From positions 1 through 26,526 of the forward strand of contig CAKSQZ010000021.1 of NCBI GenBank assembly GCA_934486895.1: a stretch of DNA of 26,526 bases, given 5' to 3'. The notes under the pieces are model-generated. The model searched no databases. It worked only from the letters and a program-made list of their open reading frames with translations, and had not been told where the DNA came from. Positions 1 through 8,106 of this stretch are shown here, one piece after another; the stretch's first letter is position 1, and the number at the start of each line of letters is the position of its first letter. Both the position numbers and the translations under genes were made by a program. Source of the DNA: an uncultured Eubacteriales bacterium. Lineage in GTDB: Bacteria; Bacillota; Clostridia; Oscillospirales; Acutalibacteraceae.

Positions 1-185
1 TCGGGTGCATCAATGCTTTGCTCAATCGTCGCACGGGAAATGATTTCGCCGTCCTCCTCAAAATGATCGTCCCGCAGACCGAATTCTTCCGCCGCACCAT
101 ACTTGAAAGACTCCTGATTATCAAGAATGAACTGCTCACGATCTTCCGTTTCCAGCGGCGCAAGGGTTACTTTTGCGTTTTTCAT
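1..185 (-). CDS. GNAT family N-acetyltransferase, N-terminal part
   Basis: The gene runs off the left edge. The 61 visible residues begin MKNAKVTLAPLETEDREQFI and continue with an acidic stretch, which is how many Firmicute GNAT acetyltransferases begin (an LxPLxxEDxExF strand-helix start). The acetyl-CoA-binding motif lies outside the window, so the assignment rests on the N-terminus alone and the substrate is unknown. The start ATG is at 183-185, with a clear GGAGGG ribosome site at 190-195. Just upstream sit a terminator hairpin and a folded leader (separate entries), so expression may depend on read-through. Another small enzyme with a similar start cannot be excluded. Confidence 0.65.
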   Translation of the reverse strand, partial: MKNAKVTLAPLETEDREQFILDNQESFKYGAAEEFGLRDDHFEEDGEIISRATIEQSIDAP

Positions 186-195
186 AATTCCCTCC

Positions 196-234
196 GAAAA
201 ATAAAAATACCCGGTCATTACAAAGTAATAACCG
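196..234 (-). terminator. Intrinsic terminator or attenuator directly before the GNAT gene
   Basis: On the minus strand, an imperfect hairpin with arms 225-234 and 212-221, a three-base loop and one mismatch is followed by a U-rich run at 197-210. The run ends immediately before the GNAT ribosome site at 190-195. A terminator this close to a start codon either ends the upstream tRNA transcript or acts as an attenuator for the GNAT gene. Confidence 0.6.
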
Positions 235-319
235 AGCGCACTCGACACCTAATCCGGTATGCGGCCTGCAAGGCTTGCGCCTTACGATCCCCGAGCGTTA
301 CGACGCTCTACCTCCGGTG
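233..319 (-). promoter_or_regulatory. Structured leader RNA candidate (three-way-junction-like)
   Basis: Read on the minus strand, an outer CACC/GGTG pairing (316-319 with 246-249) encloses two hairpins. One has six-base arms GAGCGT/ACGCTC at 293-308. The other has arms AAGGC/GCCTT at 270-283 closed by a GCAA (GNRA) tetraloop. A further CGAG/CTCG hairpin at 233-244 leads into the terminator. Several nested helices plus a GNRA loop before a terminator are typical of a riboswitch or attenuator. I do not recognise the class. It could instead be an intergenic repeat or part of the tRNA read-through transcript. Confidence 0.4.
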
Positions 320-330
320 ACATAAATATG

Positions 331-369
331 AATCAGCCGGATTCCGGAATAACCGGGATCCGGCTGATT
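331..369 (-). terminator. Strong hairpin just after tRNA-Ser, possible terminator
   Basis: A perfect 12-bp inverted repeat (arms 331-342 and 358-369) starts four bases after the tRNA 3' end on the minus strand. The loop can pair further. The bases after it (330 to 321) are AT-rich but hold no long U run, so it may be a processing or stability hairpin rather than a strong terminator. Confidence 0.45.
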
Positions 370-372
370 GTT

Positions 373-461
373 TGGCGGAGAGGATGGGATTCGAACCCAT
401 GTGACGTTGCCGTCAAACTGATTTCGAGTCAGCCCCGTTATGACCACTTCGATACCTCTCC
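373..461 (-). tRNA. tRNA-Ser (anticodon CGA)
   Basis: The minus strand folds as an 89-nt class II tRNA. It has a 7-bp acceptor stem (GGAGAGG with CCTCTCC), an anticodon loop reading CTCGAAA with anticodon CGA for serine UCG codons, a long variable arm, a T-loop GGTTCGAATCC and an encoded CCA end. A small hairpin (473-486) lies just upstream. A 41-base exact copy of its 5' part lies about 150 bases upstream at 614-654, and the nearest strong promoter is beyond that copy. Confidence 0.95.
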
Positions 462-613
462 ATGTATGTTAACTCGGAAAACCGAGATTAACGCAAGTAT
501 TCAGTTGTATTAGAATTCCTGTTAGAACTCACGGCGTGCCAGTAGCGGGCAAGTGCCCGAAACCCGCACGGTTAAAGGCTTTTCGGAAGATGAGCTTCCG
601 TTTGCCGAGGGAA

Positions 614-654
614 ATTTCGAGTCAGCCCCGTTATGACCACTTCGATACCTCTCC
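614..654 (-). repeat. Exact duplicate of the 5' half of tRNA-Ser(CGA)
   Basis: Bases 614-654 are identical over 41 bp to 421-461, covering the acceptor 5' strand, D-arm and anticodon loop. The sequence then departs completely, so no intact second tRNA is formed. The following stretch (to about 540) contains small hairpins, one resembling a degenerate T-arm, but no CCA end. It could be a scar of tRNA-targeted integration and excision, or of an unequal duplication. Both copies lie on the same predicted transcript. Confidence 0.85.
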
Positions 655-723
655 GTTTAATCAAGATAGAAGCAGAGCCTCTGGGCATCTTCCTTAAGAA
701 GAGCCGGTGGGACACCGCAACTT

Positions 724-752
724 ATTATATTACATTTGATTGCAGTTGTCAA
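724..752 (-). promoter_or_regulatory. Perfect sigma-A promoter driving the tRNA-Ser region
   Basis: On the minus strand TTGACA (747-752) is followed after exactly 17 bases by TATAAT (724-729), which matches the vegetative consensus. Transcription should begin near 717 and run through the partial tRNA copy into tRNA-Ser. Confidence 0.85.
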
Positions 753-932
753 GAAAAAATTTATAAGTTCATTGCAGATTGTAGGATTACAATAGATATG
801 TTACAAACCGAAAAAAGAATAGCATTTGAATTTTGAATATCGCCGTGAATCCCGAATACCGCCAGAACATCTCTATTGCCATATTTATACGCAAATCGGC
901 GGGCAATAGTGAAAAAGTTGTTTTGTCAATCG

Positions 933-1700
933 TTATCCAAGATAATTGACTGTAAGAATACCTGCGCCGAGTATGACGAGTATCGCACCGACAATGCGGT
1001 TAAGTGTTTTCGGTTGTGCTTTGTTTGCGAAAAGCGCCGCGATTTGCGCAAAGATCAGCGTACTCAAAACGCAGATTATCAGCGATACAAGATCGGGAGC
1101 ACCGCCGATAGCAAAGTGGCTTACTGACCCCGTCAGCGCAGTGGCGCTCATTATAAAAACACTTGTGCCGACCGCCGTTTTCAACTCGTAGCCGAGCACC
1201 GATGTCAGCACAAGCAGCATCATCATGCCACCGCCCGCTCCGACAAAACCGCAGATAAATCCGACAAGTGCACCGCAGATAACCGAACGCACCGCTTTTT
1301 GTCTATCGGTTGCGTTTTGAAACCGCTTTTTCGGCTCAACGACCGGCTTCACCAAAAATTTCACACCGAGCAGCAGTGTCATAAACATCGAAAAATTGCC
1401 CATTGTCGTTTTCGGAACAATGCTTGCAATATAGCTACCGACCATTGTAAAGCACAGTACCGAGATCATCATGATTATTCCGTTTTTAATATCGAGATTT
1501 TTGTTTTTGCCGTAGGTCACAGCCGATGCAGCGCTCGCCAGAACATCGCTCGCCAGCGCAATCCCGACCGCCATATACGGATCCATGCCGAGAAATGTTA
1601 TCAGCATAGGACTGATAACAGCCGCAGCACTCATGCCTGCAAATCCTGTGCCGAATCCCGCTCCGAGTCCCGCTGTAATGCAAATAATTATTTTAAGCAT
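933..1700 (-). CDS. TauE/SafE family (DUF81) membrane exporter
   Basis: A 255-residue, very hydrophobic protein with about eight predicted membrane segments in two related halves. The halves contain glycine-rich signatures near residues 11-22 (GLGAGFGTGFAG) and in the middle (GFVGAGGGMMM). This two-half layout and length are typical of the sulfite exporter TauE/SafE family, whose members move sulfite, sulfoacetate or other organic anions across the cytoplasmic membrane. The actual substrate cannot be read from sequence. The ribosome site is a modest AGGCGG upstream of the ATG. The gene stands alone and diverges from pflB, with its own TTGACA promoter. No sulfonate-metabolism gene is next to it. 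Confidence 0.85.
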   Translation of the reverse strand: MLKIIICITAGLGAGFGTGFAGMSAAAVISPMLITFLGMDPYMAVGIALASDVLASAASAVTYGKNKNLDIKNGIIMMISVLCFTMVGSYIASIVPKTTMGNFSMFMTLLLGVKFLVKPVVEPKKRFQNATDRQKAVRSVICGALVGFICGFVGAGGGMMMLLVLTSVLGYELKTAVGTSVFIMSATALTGSVSHFAIGGAPDLVSLIICVLSTLIFAQIAALFANKAQPKTLNRIVGAILVILGAGILTVNYLG

Positions 1701-1736
1701 ATTTTTCCGCCTTTTTAAAAATTAAAGCCATATCCG

Positions 1737-1766
1737 ATTTTAACACCTGTCATCCCTTTTTGTCAA
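1737..1766 (-). promoter_or_regulatory. Promoter for the TauE/SafE gene
   Basis: On the minus strand TTGACA (1761-1766) and TAAAAT (1737-1742) are separated by 18 bases, 37 bases before the exporter start codon. It points away from the pflB promoter, so the 276-bp gap is a divergent promoter region. The AT-rich bases between them show no further recognised site. Confidence 0.65.
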
Positions 1767-1916
1767 TATCACCACACGGGAAAAGGATTGTTTTCGGCTA
1801 TGCTTTTTTTGTATTTCAAAAAAACCAACATTTGTTTTATAAACTTAAAAGTTGCACAAATTTTTTCTTTAATTCGGCAAATAAAAAGGTATTTCATCAA
1901 AATACAGTTTACCCTA

Positions 1917-1945
1917 TTGACAATAACCACAATATATAGTATTAT
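1917..1945 (+). promoter_or_regulatory. Promoter for pflB-pflA
   Basis: TTGACA (1917-1922), a 17-base spacer and TATTAT (1940-1945) sit 31 bases before the pflB start, which has a strong AGGAGG site at 1963-1968. No clear redox-regulator operator was found. Confidence 0.75.
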
Positions 1946-1976
1946 TGGTTTATCGCTAATACAGGAGGGATGACAA

Positions 1977-4205
1977 ATGTCAGAACAACTCAATGATTTT
2001 AAAGGCGGCGTTTGGCAAACGGAGATAAATGTCCGCGATTTCATACAACAAAATTACACCGAATATAAGGGCGGCAGCGATTTTCTCAGCGGTGCGACCG
2101 ACCGTACCAACGAAATAATGCGTAATGTCAATTCGCTTTTCGAAATCGAGCGTCAGTTCGGCGGGGTGCTTGATATCGATACCGAAACGGTATCGTCGCT
2201 CACAAGCTATGCACCGGGATATATCGATAAGGAAAAAGAGCTTATCGTCGGTATGCAGACAAACCGTCCGCTCAAACGCGGAGTAAACCCGTTTGGCGGC
2301 ATCCGAATGGCAAGGCAGGCGTGCGAAGCATACGGCTATAAACTCAGCGACAGTATTGAAAAGGAGTTCCGTTATCGCACAACGCACAACGACGGTGTTT
2401 TCAGAGCCTACACCGATGAAATGCGCAAGGCTCGCCACAGCCATATCATCACAGGTCTGCCCGATGCCTACGGCAGAGGCAGGATCATCGGTGATTATCG
2501 CCGCGTCGCGCTCTACGGTATCGACCGCCTGATCGATGAAAAGAAAAAAGATAAAGCGGCTCTCGCAAGCAGGAATTTCGATGCTGAGACGATTCGCCTC
2601 GCCGAAGAACTCGCAAAGCAGATCAAGTTCCTCGGCTATATGAAAGAAATGGCCCAGCTTTACGGATATGACATCAGCCTGCCCGCAACCAATGCAAGAG
2701 AAGCTATCCAGTGGACATATTTCGGCTATCTCGCCGCAATAAAAGAGCAAAACGGCGCCGCAATGTCGCTTGGCAGAGTCAGCACATTTTTCGATATTTA
2801 TATCGAACGCGATATTAAAAACGGCGTGCTTACCGAGCAGTCGGCACAGGAGCTTATCGATGATTTTGTTATCAAGCTCAGGATCGCCAGACACCTGCGT
2901 ACACCCGAGTATAACGAGCTTTTCGGCGGCGACCCGATGTGGATAACCGAAAGCGTCGGAGGCATGGGAGAGGACGGCAGAACGCTTGTCACCAAAAACA
3001 GCTATCGTATTCTGAACACGCTTTACACATTAGGCCCGTCGCCAGAGCCTAATCTTACCGTGCTCTGGTCGAAGGATCTGCCCGAAAGCTTCAAGAAGTT
3101 TTGCGCAAAAGTTTCGTGCGACACCGATTCGATCCAGTATGAAAACGATGACCTTATGCGCCCGATCTACGGAGATGACTATGCAATAGCCTGCTGTGTT
3201 TCCGCAATGAAAATAGGCAAGCAAATGCAGTTTTTCGGCGCACGCTGCAACCTCGCAAAGCTGCTTTTGCTTTCATTAAACGGCGGTCACGACACAGCGA
3301 GCGGCATCGATATCGGGCCGCAAAAGCCTGTGTTCAGCGGCGATAAGCTCAGCTTTGATGAAGTCTACGAGAGATTTAAAGAGTATGTTACATGGGTTTC
3401 AAAGCTGTATGTCGACACAATGAATATCATTCATTATATGCATGATAAATACGCCTATGAAAAATCTCAGATGGCGCTTCACGATACCGTTGTACACCGC
3501 TTCATGGCATTCGGTATCGCCGGACTTTCGGTCGCGGCGGATTCGCTTTCGGCGATAAAGTATGCCCGGGTTTATCCGATAAGAGATGAGAACGGATATA
3601 TCACCGACTTCAGGACCGAGGGGGATTTCCCGAAATACGGCAACGATGACGACAGAGTGGATAATATCGCGAAAGACCTCACCCACCTTATGATAACGGA
3701 TCTCAGAAAAACTCCGACATACCGCAACGCTGAGCACACCCTATCGGTTCTGACGATAACTTCAAATGTTATGTACGGCAAGCACACCGGTGCCACACCC
3801 GACGGAAGACCTGCAGGAGCACCGTTTGCACCGGGTGCAAACCCGATGCACGACCGCGAGGAAAACGGTGCGCTCGCTTCGCTCAATTCGGTTGCAAAAC
3901 TGTCTTATGACGATTGCCGCGACGGCATTTCAAACACCTTTTCGATAACTCCCGACACTCTCGGCAGAAATATCGATGAGCGCGTTCAGAATCTTGTTTC
4001 GGTGCTGGACGGTTATTTTGCAAAAATGGCGCACCATATCAATGTGAATGTTTTGAACCGCGAAACTCTGATCGAAGCGTATAACGATCCGAATGCATAT
4101 CCCAACCTTACCATTCGTGTTTCGGGCTACGCCGTCAACTTCCATAAGCTCTCGAAAGAGCAGCAGCGCGAAGTTATCAGCCGCACATTCCATGAGGTAA
4201 TGTGA
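1977..4205 (+). CDS. pflB: Pyruvate formate-lyase (formate C-acetyltransferase)
   Basis: A cytosolic glycyl-radical enzyme that converts pyruvate and CoA to acetyl-CoA and formate in anaerobes. The 742-residue length matches the family (760 in E. coli). The paired active-site cysteines are visible in IACCVSAM (Cys406-Cys407). The C-terminal glycyl-radical loop is RVSGYAVNFHKL with Gly717. Both motifs are those of true PFL, not of glycerol dehydratase or choline lyase relatives. It has its own strong promoter and ribosome site. It overlaps the activase gene by one base, so the two are cotranscribed and probably translationally coupled. No truncation or missing catalytic residue is seen. Confidence 0.97.
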   Translation: MSEQLNDFKGGVWQTEINVRDFIQQNYTEYKGGSDFLSGATDRTNEIMRNVNSLFEIERQFGGVLDIDTETVSSLTSYAPGYIDKEKELIVGMQTNRPLKRGVNPFGGIRMARQACEAYGYKLSDSIEKEFRYRTTHNDGVFRAYTDEMRKARHSHIITGLPDAYGRGRIIGDYRRVALYGIDRLIDEKKKDKAALASRNFDAETIRLAEELAKQIKFLGYMKEMAQLYGYDISLPATNAREAIQWTYFGYLAAIKEQNGAAMSLGRVSTFFDIYIERDIKNGVLTEQSAQELIDDFVIKLRIARHLRTPEYNELFGGDPMWITESVGGMGEDGRTLVTKNSYRILNTLYTLGPSPEPNLTVLWSKDLPESFKKFCAKVSCDTDSIQYENDDLMRPIYGDDYAIACCVSAMKIGKQMQFFGARCNLAKLLLLSLNGGHDTASGIDIGPQKPVFSGDKLSFDEVYERFKEYVTWVSKLYVDTMNIIHYMHDKYAYEKSQMALHDTVVHRFMAFGIAGLSVAADSLSAIKYARVYPIRDENGYITDFRTEGDFPKYGNDDDRVDNIAKDLTHLMITDLRKTPTYRNAEHTLSVLTITSNVMYGKHTGATPDGRPAGAPFAPGANPMHDREENGALASLNSVAKLSYDDCRDGISNTFSITPDTLGRNIDERVQNLVSVLDGYFAKMAHHINVNVLNRETLIEAYNDPNAYPNLTIRVSGYAVNFHKLSKEQQREVISRTFHEVM

Positions 4206-4918
4206 TGAACCGCGAAACACTCGGCAGAGTAAGCTCGTTTCAGTCGCTCGGCACATTAGACGGTCCCGGCGTCCGTTTTATCGTGTTTTTGCAGGGATGT
4301 CCGCTTCGCTGCGTGTGCTGTCACAACCCCGAAACATGGGATGCCGGCAAGGGCGACAGTTACAGTGCAGAGCAGGTTTTCGATAAAATGATAAAATTTA
4401 AAGAGTATTTCGGCTCGCTCGGCGGCATAACGCTGTCGGGCGGCGAGCCGACTCTTCAAGCCGAGTTTGCGTCCCGAATATTTTCTCTTTGCCGGCAAAA
4501 CGGTATAAACACCTGCCTTGACACCTCAGGCTGCATAATGAATGACGAAGTGCGCCGTTTGATAAAGCTCACCGACTATTGTCTGCTCGATATTAAGTAC
4601 ACGCTCGATGAAGATTACCTGAAATATGTCGGCTGTTCGATCGAAAAACCGCTTATGTTTTTGAGCGAGCTTGAGCGCGCGGGGGTCAGGACAAGGCTCA
4701 GGCAGGTCATTATCAGCGGTCTTAACGATGATGAACAAAACATCTCGCGGCTTAAAGCGATAGCGGATAAATTTTCATGCGTCGAAGAGATCGAGCTTTT
4801 GCCGTTCAGAAAACTCTGCACCGAAAAATATCAAAAGCTCGGTATCGATTTTCTGCTGAGCAATACACCCGAAACGCCTAAAGAAAAAATCGATGAACTG
4901 AACAGGCTGATTAAATAA
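4205..4918 (+). CDS. pflA: Pyruvate formate-lyase activating enzyme (radical SAM)
   Basis: A radical S-adenosylmethionine enzyme that installs the glycyl radical on PflB. The 237-residue protein carries the CX3CX2C cluster motif in CPLRCVCCHNPETW near residues 30-43 and the SAM-binding GGITLSGGEPTLQ segment. The usual family length is about 245. The ATG at 4205 overlaps the pflB stop (TGATG), and GAGG a few bases upstream supports it. A GTG three bases earlier is an alternative start. No convincing terminator follows, and a fresh promoter starts the next unit within 10 bases of the stop. Confidence 0.95.
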   Translation: MNRETLGRVSSFQSLGTLDGPGVRFIVFLQGCPLRCVCCHNPETWDAGKGDSYSAEQVFDKMIKFKEYFGSLGGITLSGGEPTLQAEFASRIFSLCRQNGINTCLDTSGCIMNDEVRRLIKLTDYCLLDIKYTLDEDYLKYVGCSIEKPLMFLSELERAGVRTRLRQVIISGLNDDEQNISRLKAIADKFSCVEEIELLPFRKLCTEKYQKLGIDFLLSNTPETPKEKIDELNRLIK

Positions 4919-4927
4919 ATGTTAGCC

Positions 4928-4957
4928 TTGACTAATTCAATGCTTGTGTGGTATACT
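4928..4957 (+). promoter_or_regulatory. Promoter of the riboswitch/P-type ATPase unit
   Basis: TTGACT (4928-4933), an 18-base spacer and TATACT (4952-4957) begin ten bases after the pflA stop. The start site would fall just before the riboswitch aptamer. Confidence 0.7.
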
Positions 4958-4984
4958 CACCTTATCAATGAAAAATACCCACGC

Positions 4985-5068
4985 TGAGGGAGTAGTTTGC
5001 GCTGAAATATGCGTGGCAAGTCAACAAACTGACCGTTCGGTCTGGCTTGTCTTAATTAACGAGACTCA
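4985..5068 (+). promoter_or_regulatory. yybP-ykoY family manganese riboswitch aptamer
   Basis: The leader carries the hallmarks of this aptamer: GGGAGTAG near its 5' end, GTCAACA in the middle, and CGAGACTCA closing it. TGAG (4985-4988) pairs with CTCA (5065-5068) to form the basal stem P1. Known members bind Mn2+ and switch on Mn exporters, including P-type ATPases. Here the 3' strand of P1 is also the first strand of the following terminator, so metal binding should free the downstream gene. Identification is from remembered consensus, not a covariance search. Confidence 0.85.
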
Positions 5069-5107
5069 TGTATGGAGCTTTTGCGCCGTACCCGAGCCTC
5101 ATTTTTT
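5061..5107 (+). terminator. Riboswitch expression-platform terminator (first)
   Basis: GAG-CTC-GTATGG (from 5061) pairs with CCGTAC-GAG-CTC (to 5100) with small internal loops and is followed by seven T residues (5102-5108). The left strand shares bases 5061-5068 with the aptamer P1 stem, which makes the two structures mutually exclusive. Confidence 0.8.
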
Positions 5108-5108
5108 T

Positions 5109-5149
5109 GACTCGTTAGTCGGCAAAAGAGCCGATTGCGGGTCATTTTT
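5109..5149 (+). terminator. Second tandem terminator before the ATPase
   Basis: A second hairpin pairs GACTCG with CGGGTC and TCGGC with GCCGA around an AAAAGA loop, spanning 5109-5143, and is followed by five T residues. It lies between the first terminator and the GGAGGG ribosome site near 5160. It may tighten the off state, or it may be a separate control step. Confidence 0.65.
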
Positions 5150-5170
5150 CTTTAAAAACGGAGGGCACAG

Positions 5171-7828
5171 ATGAAAGACTTTACGCAGTCAAAAAAGTCG
5201 CTGTCGCAGCATTTCGGCGCAGATATTCAAAACGGTCTCAGCGATGAAAAGGCGGCTGAAAACCGCCGAAAGTTCGGCGAAAACTCTCTCACACGGCCAA
5301 AGCCCGAATCGGTATTCAAGCGTATTATCAGTGCCGCGACCGAGCCGATGATCTTAATGCTCATCGCGGCGGGCCTTATTGCGCTCGCGGTCAACATCTT
5401 CCGCAGCGTAACAGGTTCAGAAGCCGACTTTTTGGAGTGTATCGGCGTTTTTGTCGCGATCTTTCTTTCGGTTATAATCAGCGTTGTAATGGAAGGCAAG
5501 AGTGCAAAGGCGTTTGAAGCGCTTTCAAAGATCAGCGACAACACCGTGGTCAAAGCGGTGCGAAACGGCGGAGTTGTCATGCTCGGTCAGCACGAGATCG
5601 TGTGCGGCGATATTCTGCTTCTTGCAACAGGCGATAAAGTTCCGGCAGACGGCAGACTTATCGAAAGCGCAGGGCTGAGTGCTGACGAATCTGCGCTCAC
5701 AGGAGAGAGCCACCCTGTCGAGAAATCGAGCGAAGCGGAATTTATCGATGAAAAAACACCGCTTGCAATGCGCTCTAATATGATATACAGCGGAACATAT
5801 ATAACCGACGGCCATTGCCGTATGCTCGTCACGGCAGTGGGCGACAGCACCGAATTCGGTAAGATTGCAAAGGAACTCGGCGGCGCCGAAAAGGGCTCGA
5901 CACCGCTCCAGGAAAAGCTTGCCCGTCTCGGTAAAATTATCACCGTGCTCGGTATTATTGCGGCGGCTATCGTTTTTATCTCTGAGATCGTTTCGTTCGC
6001 GTTGGATGGCACGCTCGAGCTTGAAACCGTCATGGACGCATTTGTCACCAGCATAGTGCTGATCGTTGCGGCGGTGCCTGAGGGCCTTCCGACGATAGTT
6101 GCAGTGTCGCTTTCGATAAATATTATCAAGCTTGCCCGACAAAATGCGCTTGTAAAAAAGATGATAGCCTCCGAAACTATCGGCTGTATCAATGTTATAT
6201 GTTCCGATAAAACAGGCACGCTCACCGAAAACAAAATGACAGTCGGCTCATTCTACACCGACCGCCTGCATGAAAACACCGCCGATTTAGACGATGAATG
6301 GCTGATCCATAATATCTGCCTTAATACCACGGCGGACATCGGAGGGGACGGCTCGTTTATCGGTAACCCGACCGAGTGCGCCATGCTCAATTTCTATGAA
6401 AATTCTAAGGCGCGGAGTAAAAGCGGAAAGTCTTATAAAGACGAAAGAACAGATCATAATATCCTCCATACATTCCCGTTTTCGTCGGAACTCAAGCACA
6501 TGACGACTATCTCCAAGGTAGACGGGAAAATTATCTCTTATGTGAAGGGAAGTCCGGAATGTGTGCTTAAAATGTGCAGCGTTGCGGCTGATGAGCTTGA
6601 ACAGGTGCAAAATGAAATAATCGCCGCCGAGAAAAAGGCTATGCGCGTTATCGCATTCGCTCATAAACAGCTCGATACAATGCGTGATTATGAAGATGAG
6701 ATCGCACACTGTGAAATGGAAACCGATATGTCGTTCGACGGCTTTGTCGCAATATCCGATCCGCTCAGAGCCGATGTATACGATGCAGTCGCTTCCTGCC
6801 GCAAAGCGGGAGTTGCGCTCAAGATCCTCACCGGCGACAATATCATAACAGCCACCGCAATAGCAAACGAACTGCACTTGCTGCAAGACGGCGGCATTGC
6901 TTTCGAAGCGCGCGAGATCGAAGAGATGAGCGACGAACAGCTCTCAAAAACACTGCCGAAGATCGCCGTCATCGCAAGAAGCACCCCCACAGTTAAAATG
7001 CGTGTTGTCAAACTGCTCAAAGCGGCAGGTAATGTCGTCGCGGTAACGGGCGACGGTATCAACGATGCTCCCGCGCTCAAAAACGCCGATGTCGGCATCG
7101 CTATGGGCATTTCGGGCACAGAGGTCTCAAAAGAAGCGAGCGATGTCGTTCTGCTCGATGATTCGTTTGCAACAATAGTCAAGGCGATCGAGTGGGGCAG
7201 AAACATCTATGAAAATTTCAAGCGGTTCATCAGTTTCCAGCTCACAGTAAATTTAGCCTCGGTCATAACGGTATTTGTCTCCATCCTGCTCGGATTTAAA
7301 GCGCCGTTCACAGCGCTCCAGCTCCTCTGGATAAATATAATTATGGACGGCCCGCCCGCACTCACGCTCGGACTCGAACCGAATTATTCCGATCTTATGA
7401 GCCGCCGCCCGACAGCAAGGCAGGATAACATCATCTCGAAAACAATGTTCTGCCGAATCGGTATCACCGCGGTCTATATGTCGGCCGTGTTCCTGTGCCA
7501 GTATTATTTCAATTTCCTCGGAGTTGCAGCCGAACAGGGTCCGACCGTGCTCTTCACAATGTTTGTACTGTTCCAGCTTTTCAATGCGTTCAACTGCCGC
7601 GAGCTTCACAAAGAGAGCATCTTCAAGCACTTTTTCAAGAACAAGCTCATGCTTGTTGTTGTCGGACTCACATTCGTATTGCAGATAATCATAATTCAGT
7701 TTGCAGGCGCATTCTTCGGCACAGTGCCGCTGCCCCTTAATGTTTGGCTCGAGCTTTTTGCGGTTGCAGTCAGCGTCGTTGTGTTCTCCGAGCTGATAAA
7801 ATTGTTCCTGCGCAGAAGAAAAACCTAA
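5171..7828 (+). CDS. SPCA-like Ca2+/Mn2+-exporting P-type ATPase
   Basis: An 885-residue P2-type cation ATPase of the cytoplasmic membrane. Visible in order are the actuator motif LTGES, the M4 motif PEGLP, the phosphorylation site CSDKTGTLTEN (Asp346), and the hinge TGDGINDAPALKNADVGIAM. The M6 motif NIIMDGPPALTLG has Asn722 and Asp726 as metal ligands. NIIMDGPPA is characteristic of the secretory-pathway (SPCA/PMR1) group, which moves both Ca2+ and Mn2+. The manganese riboswitch upstream argues that manganese efflux is the physiological role. The start ATG is preceded by GGAGGG, and the length is typical. A Ca2+-only pump is the alternative. Confidence 0.9.
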   Translation: MKDFTQSKKSLSQHFGADIQNGLSDEKAAENRRKFGENSLTRPKPESVFKRIISAATEPMILMLIAAGLIALAVNIFRSVTGSEADFLECIGVFVAIFLSVIISVVMEGKSAKAFEALSKISDNTVVKAVRNGGVVMLGQHEIVCGDILLLATGDKVPADGRLIESAGLSADESALTGESHPVEKSSEAEFIDEKTPLAMRSNMIYSGTYITDGHCRMLVTAVGDSTEFGKIAKELGGAEKGSTPLQEKLARLGKIITVLGIIAAAIVFISEIVSFALDGTLELETVMDAFVTSIVLIVAAVPEGLPTIVAVSLSINIIKLARQNALVKKMIASETIGCINVICSDKTGTLTENKMTVGSFYTDRLHENTADLDDEWLIHNICLNTTADIGGDGSFIGNPTECAMLNFYENSKARSKSGKSYKDERTDHNILHTFPFSSELKHMTTISKVDGKIISYVKGSPECVLKMCSVAADELEQVQNEIIAAEKKAMRVIAFAHKQLDTMRDYEDEIAHCEMETDMSFDGFVAISDPLRADVYDAVASCRKAGVALKILTGDNIITATAIANELHLLQDGGIAFEAREIEEMSDEQLSKTLPKIAVIARSTPTVKMRVVKLLKAAGNVVAVTGDGINDAPALKNADVGIAMGISGTEVSKEASDVVLLDDSFATIVKAIEWGRNIYENFKRFISFQLTVNLASVITVFVSILLGFKAPFTALQLLWINIIMDGPPALTLGLEPNYSDLMSRRPTARQDNIISKTMFCRIGITAVYMSAVFLCQYYFNFLGVAAEQGPTVLFTMFVLFQLFNAFNCRELHKESIFKHFFKNKLMLVVVGLTFVLQIIIIQFAGAFFGTVPLPLNVWLELFAVAVSVVVFSELIKLFLRRRKT

Positions 7829-7890
7829 TAGTTTCATTGTACGGCTTGGTAAAATCTCTCAAACATATATCGCTGTGAATCGAAATAAAA

Positions 7891-7922
7891 AATCCGCGTT
7901 TTATAAAACGCGGATTTTTTTT
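7891..7922. terminator. Terminator after the P-type ATPase
   Basis: A perfect 13-base-arm inverted repeat (AATCCGCGTTTTA / TAAAACGCGGATT) is followed by a long T run to 7921 and preceded by an A run. It should work on both strands. Confidence 0.9.
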
Positions 7923-8106
7923 ATGAAAGGCGCTGTCGATAATAAAACAGCAAAAAATATAACGAAAAGTGCAAGCTAAATCGCTGAAAAGCCTCATTAT
8001 TATATAGTTCTATAAAAAAGTTATAATAAAGTTCGCTTTTTGCAATAATAACGTTCATATTTTAAGTATTTATTTTTATAAATTTTGTATATACAATTAG
8101 ATTAGA

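Noticed and set aside
705..718. GGTGGGACACCGC on the plus strand, reminiscent of a T-box core
   Set aside because: It does not fit the T-box consensus without an insertion, no terminator or synthetase/biosynthesis gene follows on that strand, and it sits just inside the start of the tRNA transcript on the other strand.
933..1700. TauE/SafE exporter as part of a sulfosugar pathway with the 8349-17716 operon
   Set aside because: It is more than 6 kb away on the other strand, with unrelated units between, and no sulfonate-specific enzyme was recognised.
1980..2894. Long open frame of 304 codons on the minus strand inside pflB
   Set aside because: It is entirely antisense to a gene with complete PFL motifs, has no ribosome site, and its translation is cysteine-rich and unlike any family. 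Codon bias of pflB explains it.
5525..6234. Two overlapping minus-strand frames of more than 200 codons inside the P-type ATPase
   Set aside because: They are antisense shadows of a clearly conserved gene. The translations are low-complexity and have no start signals.
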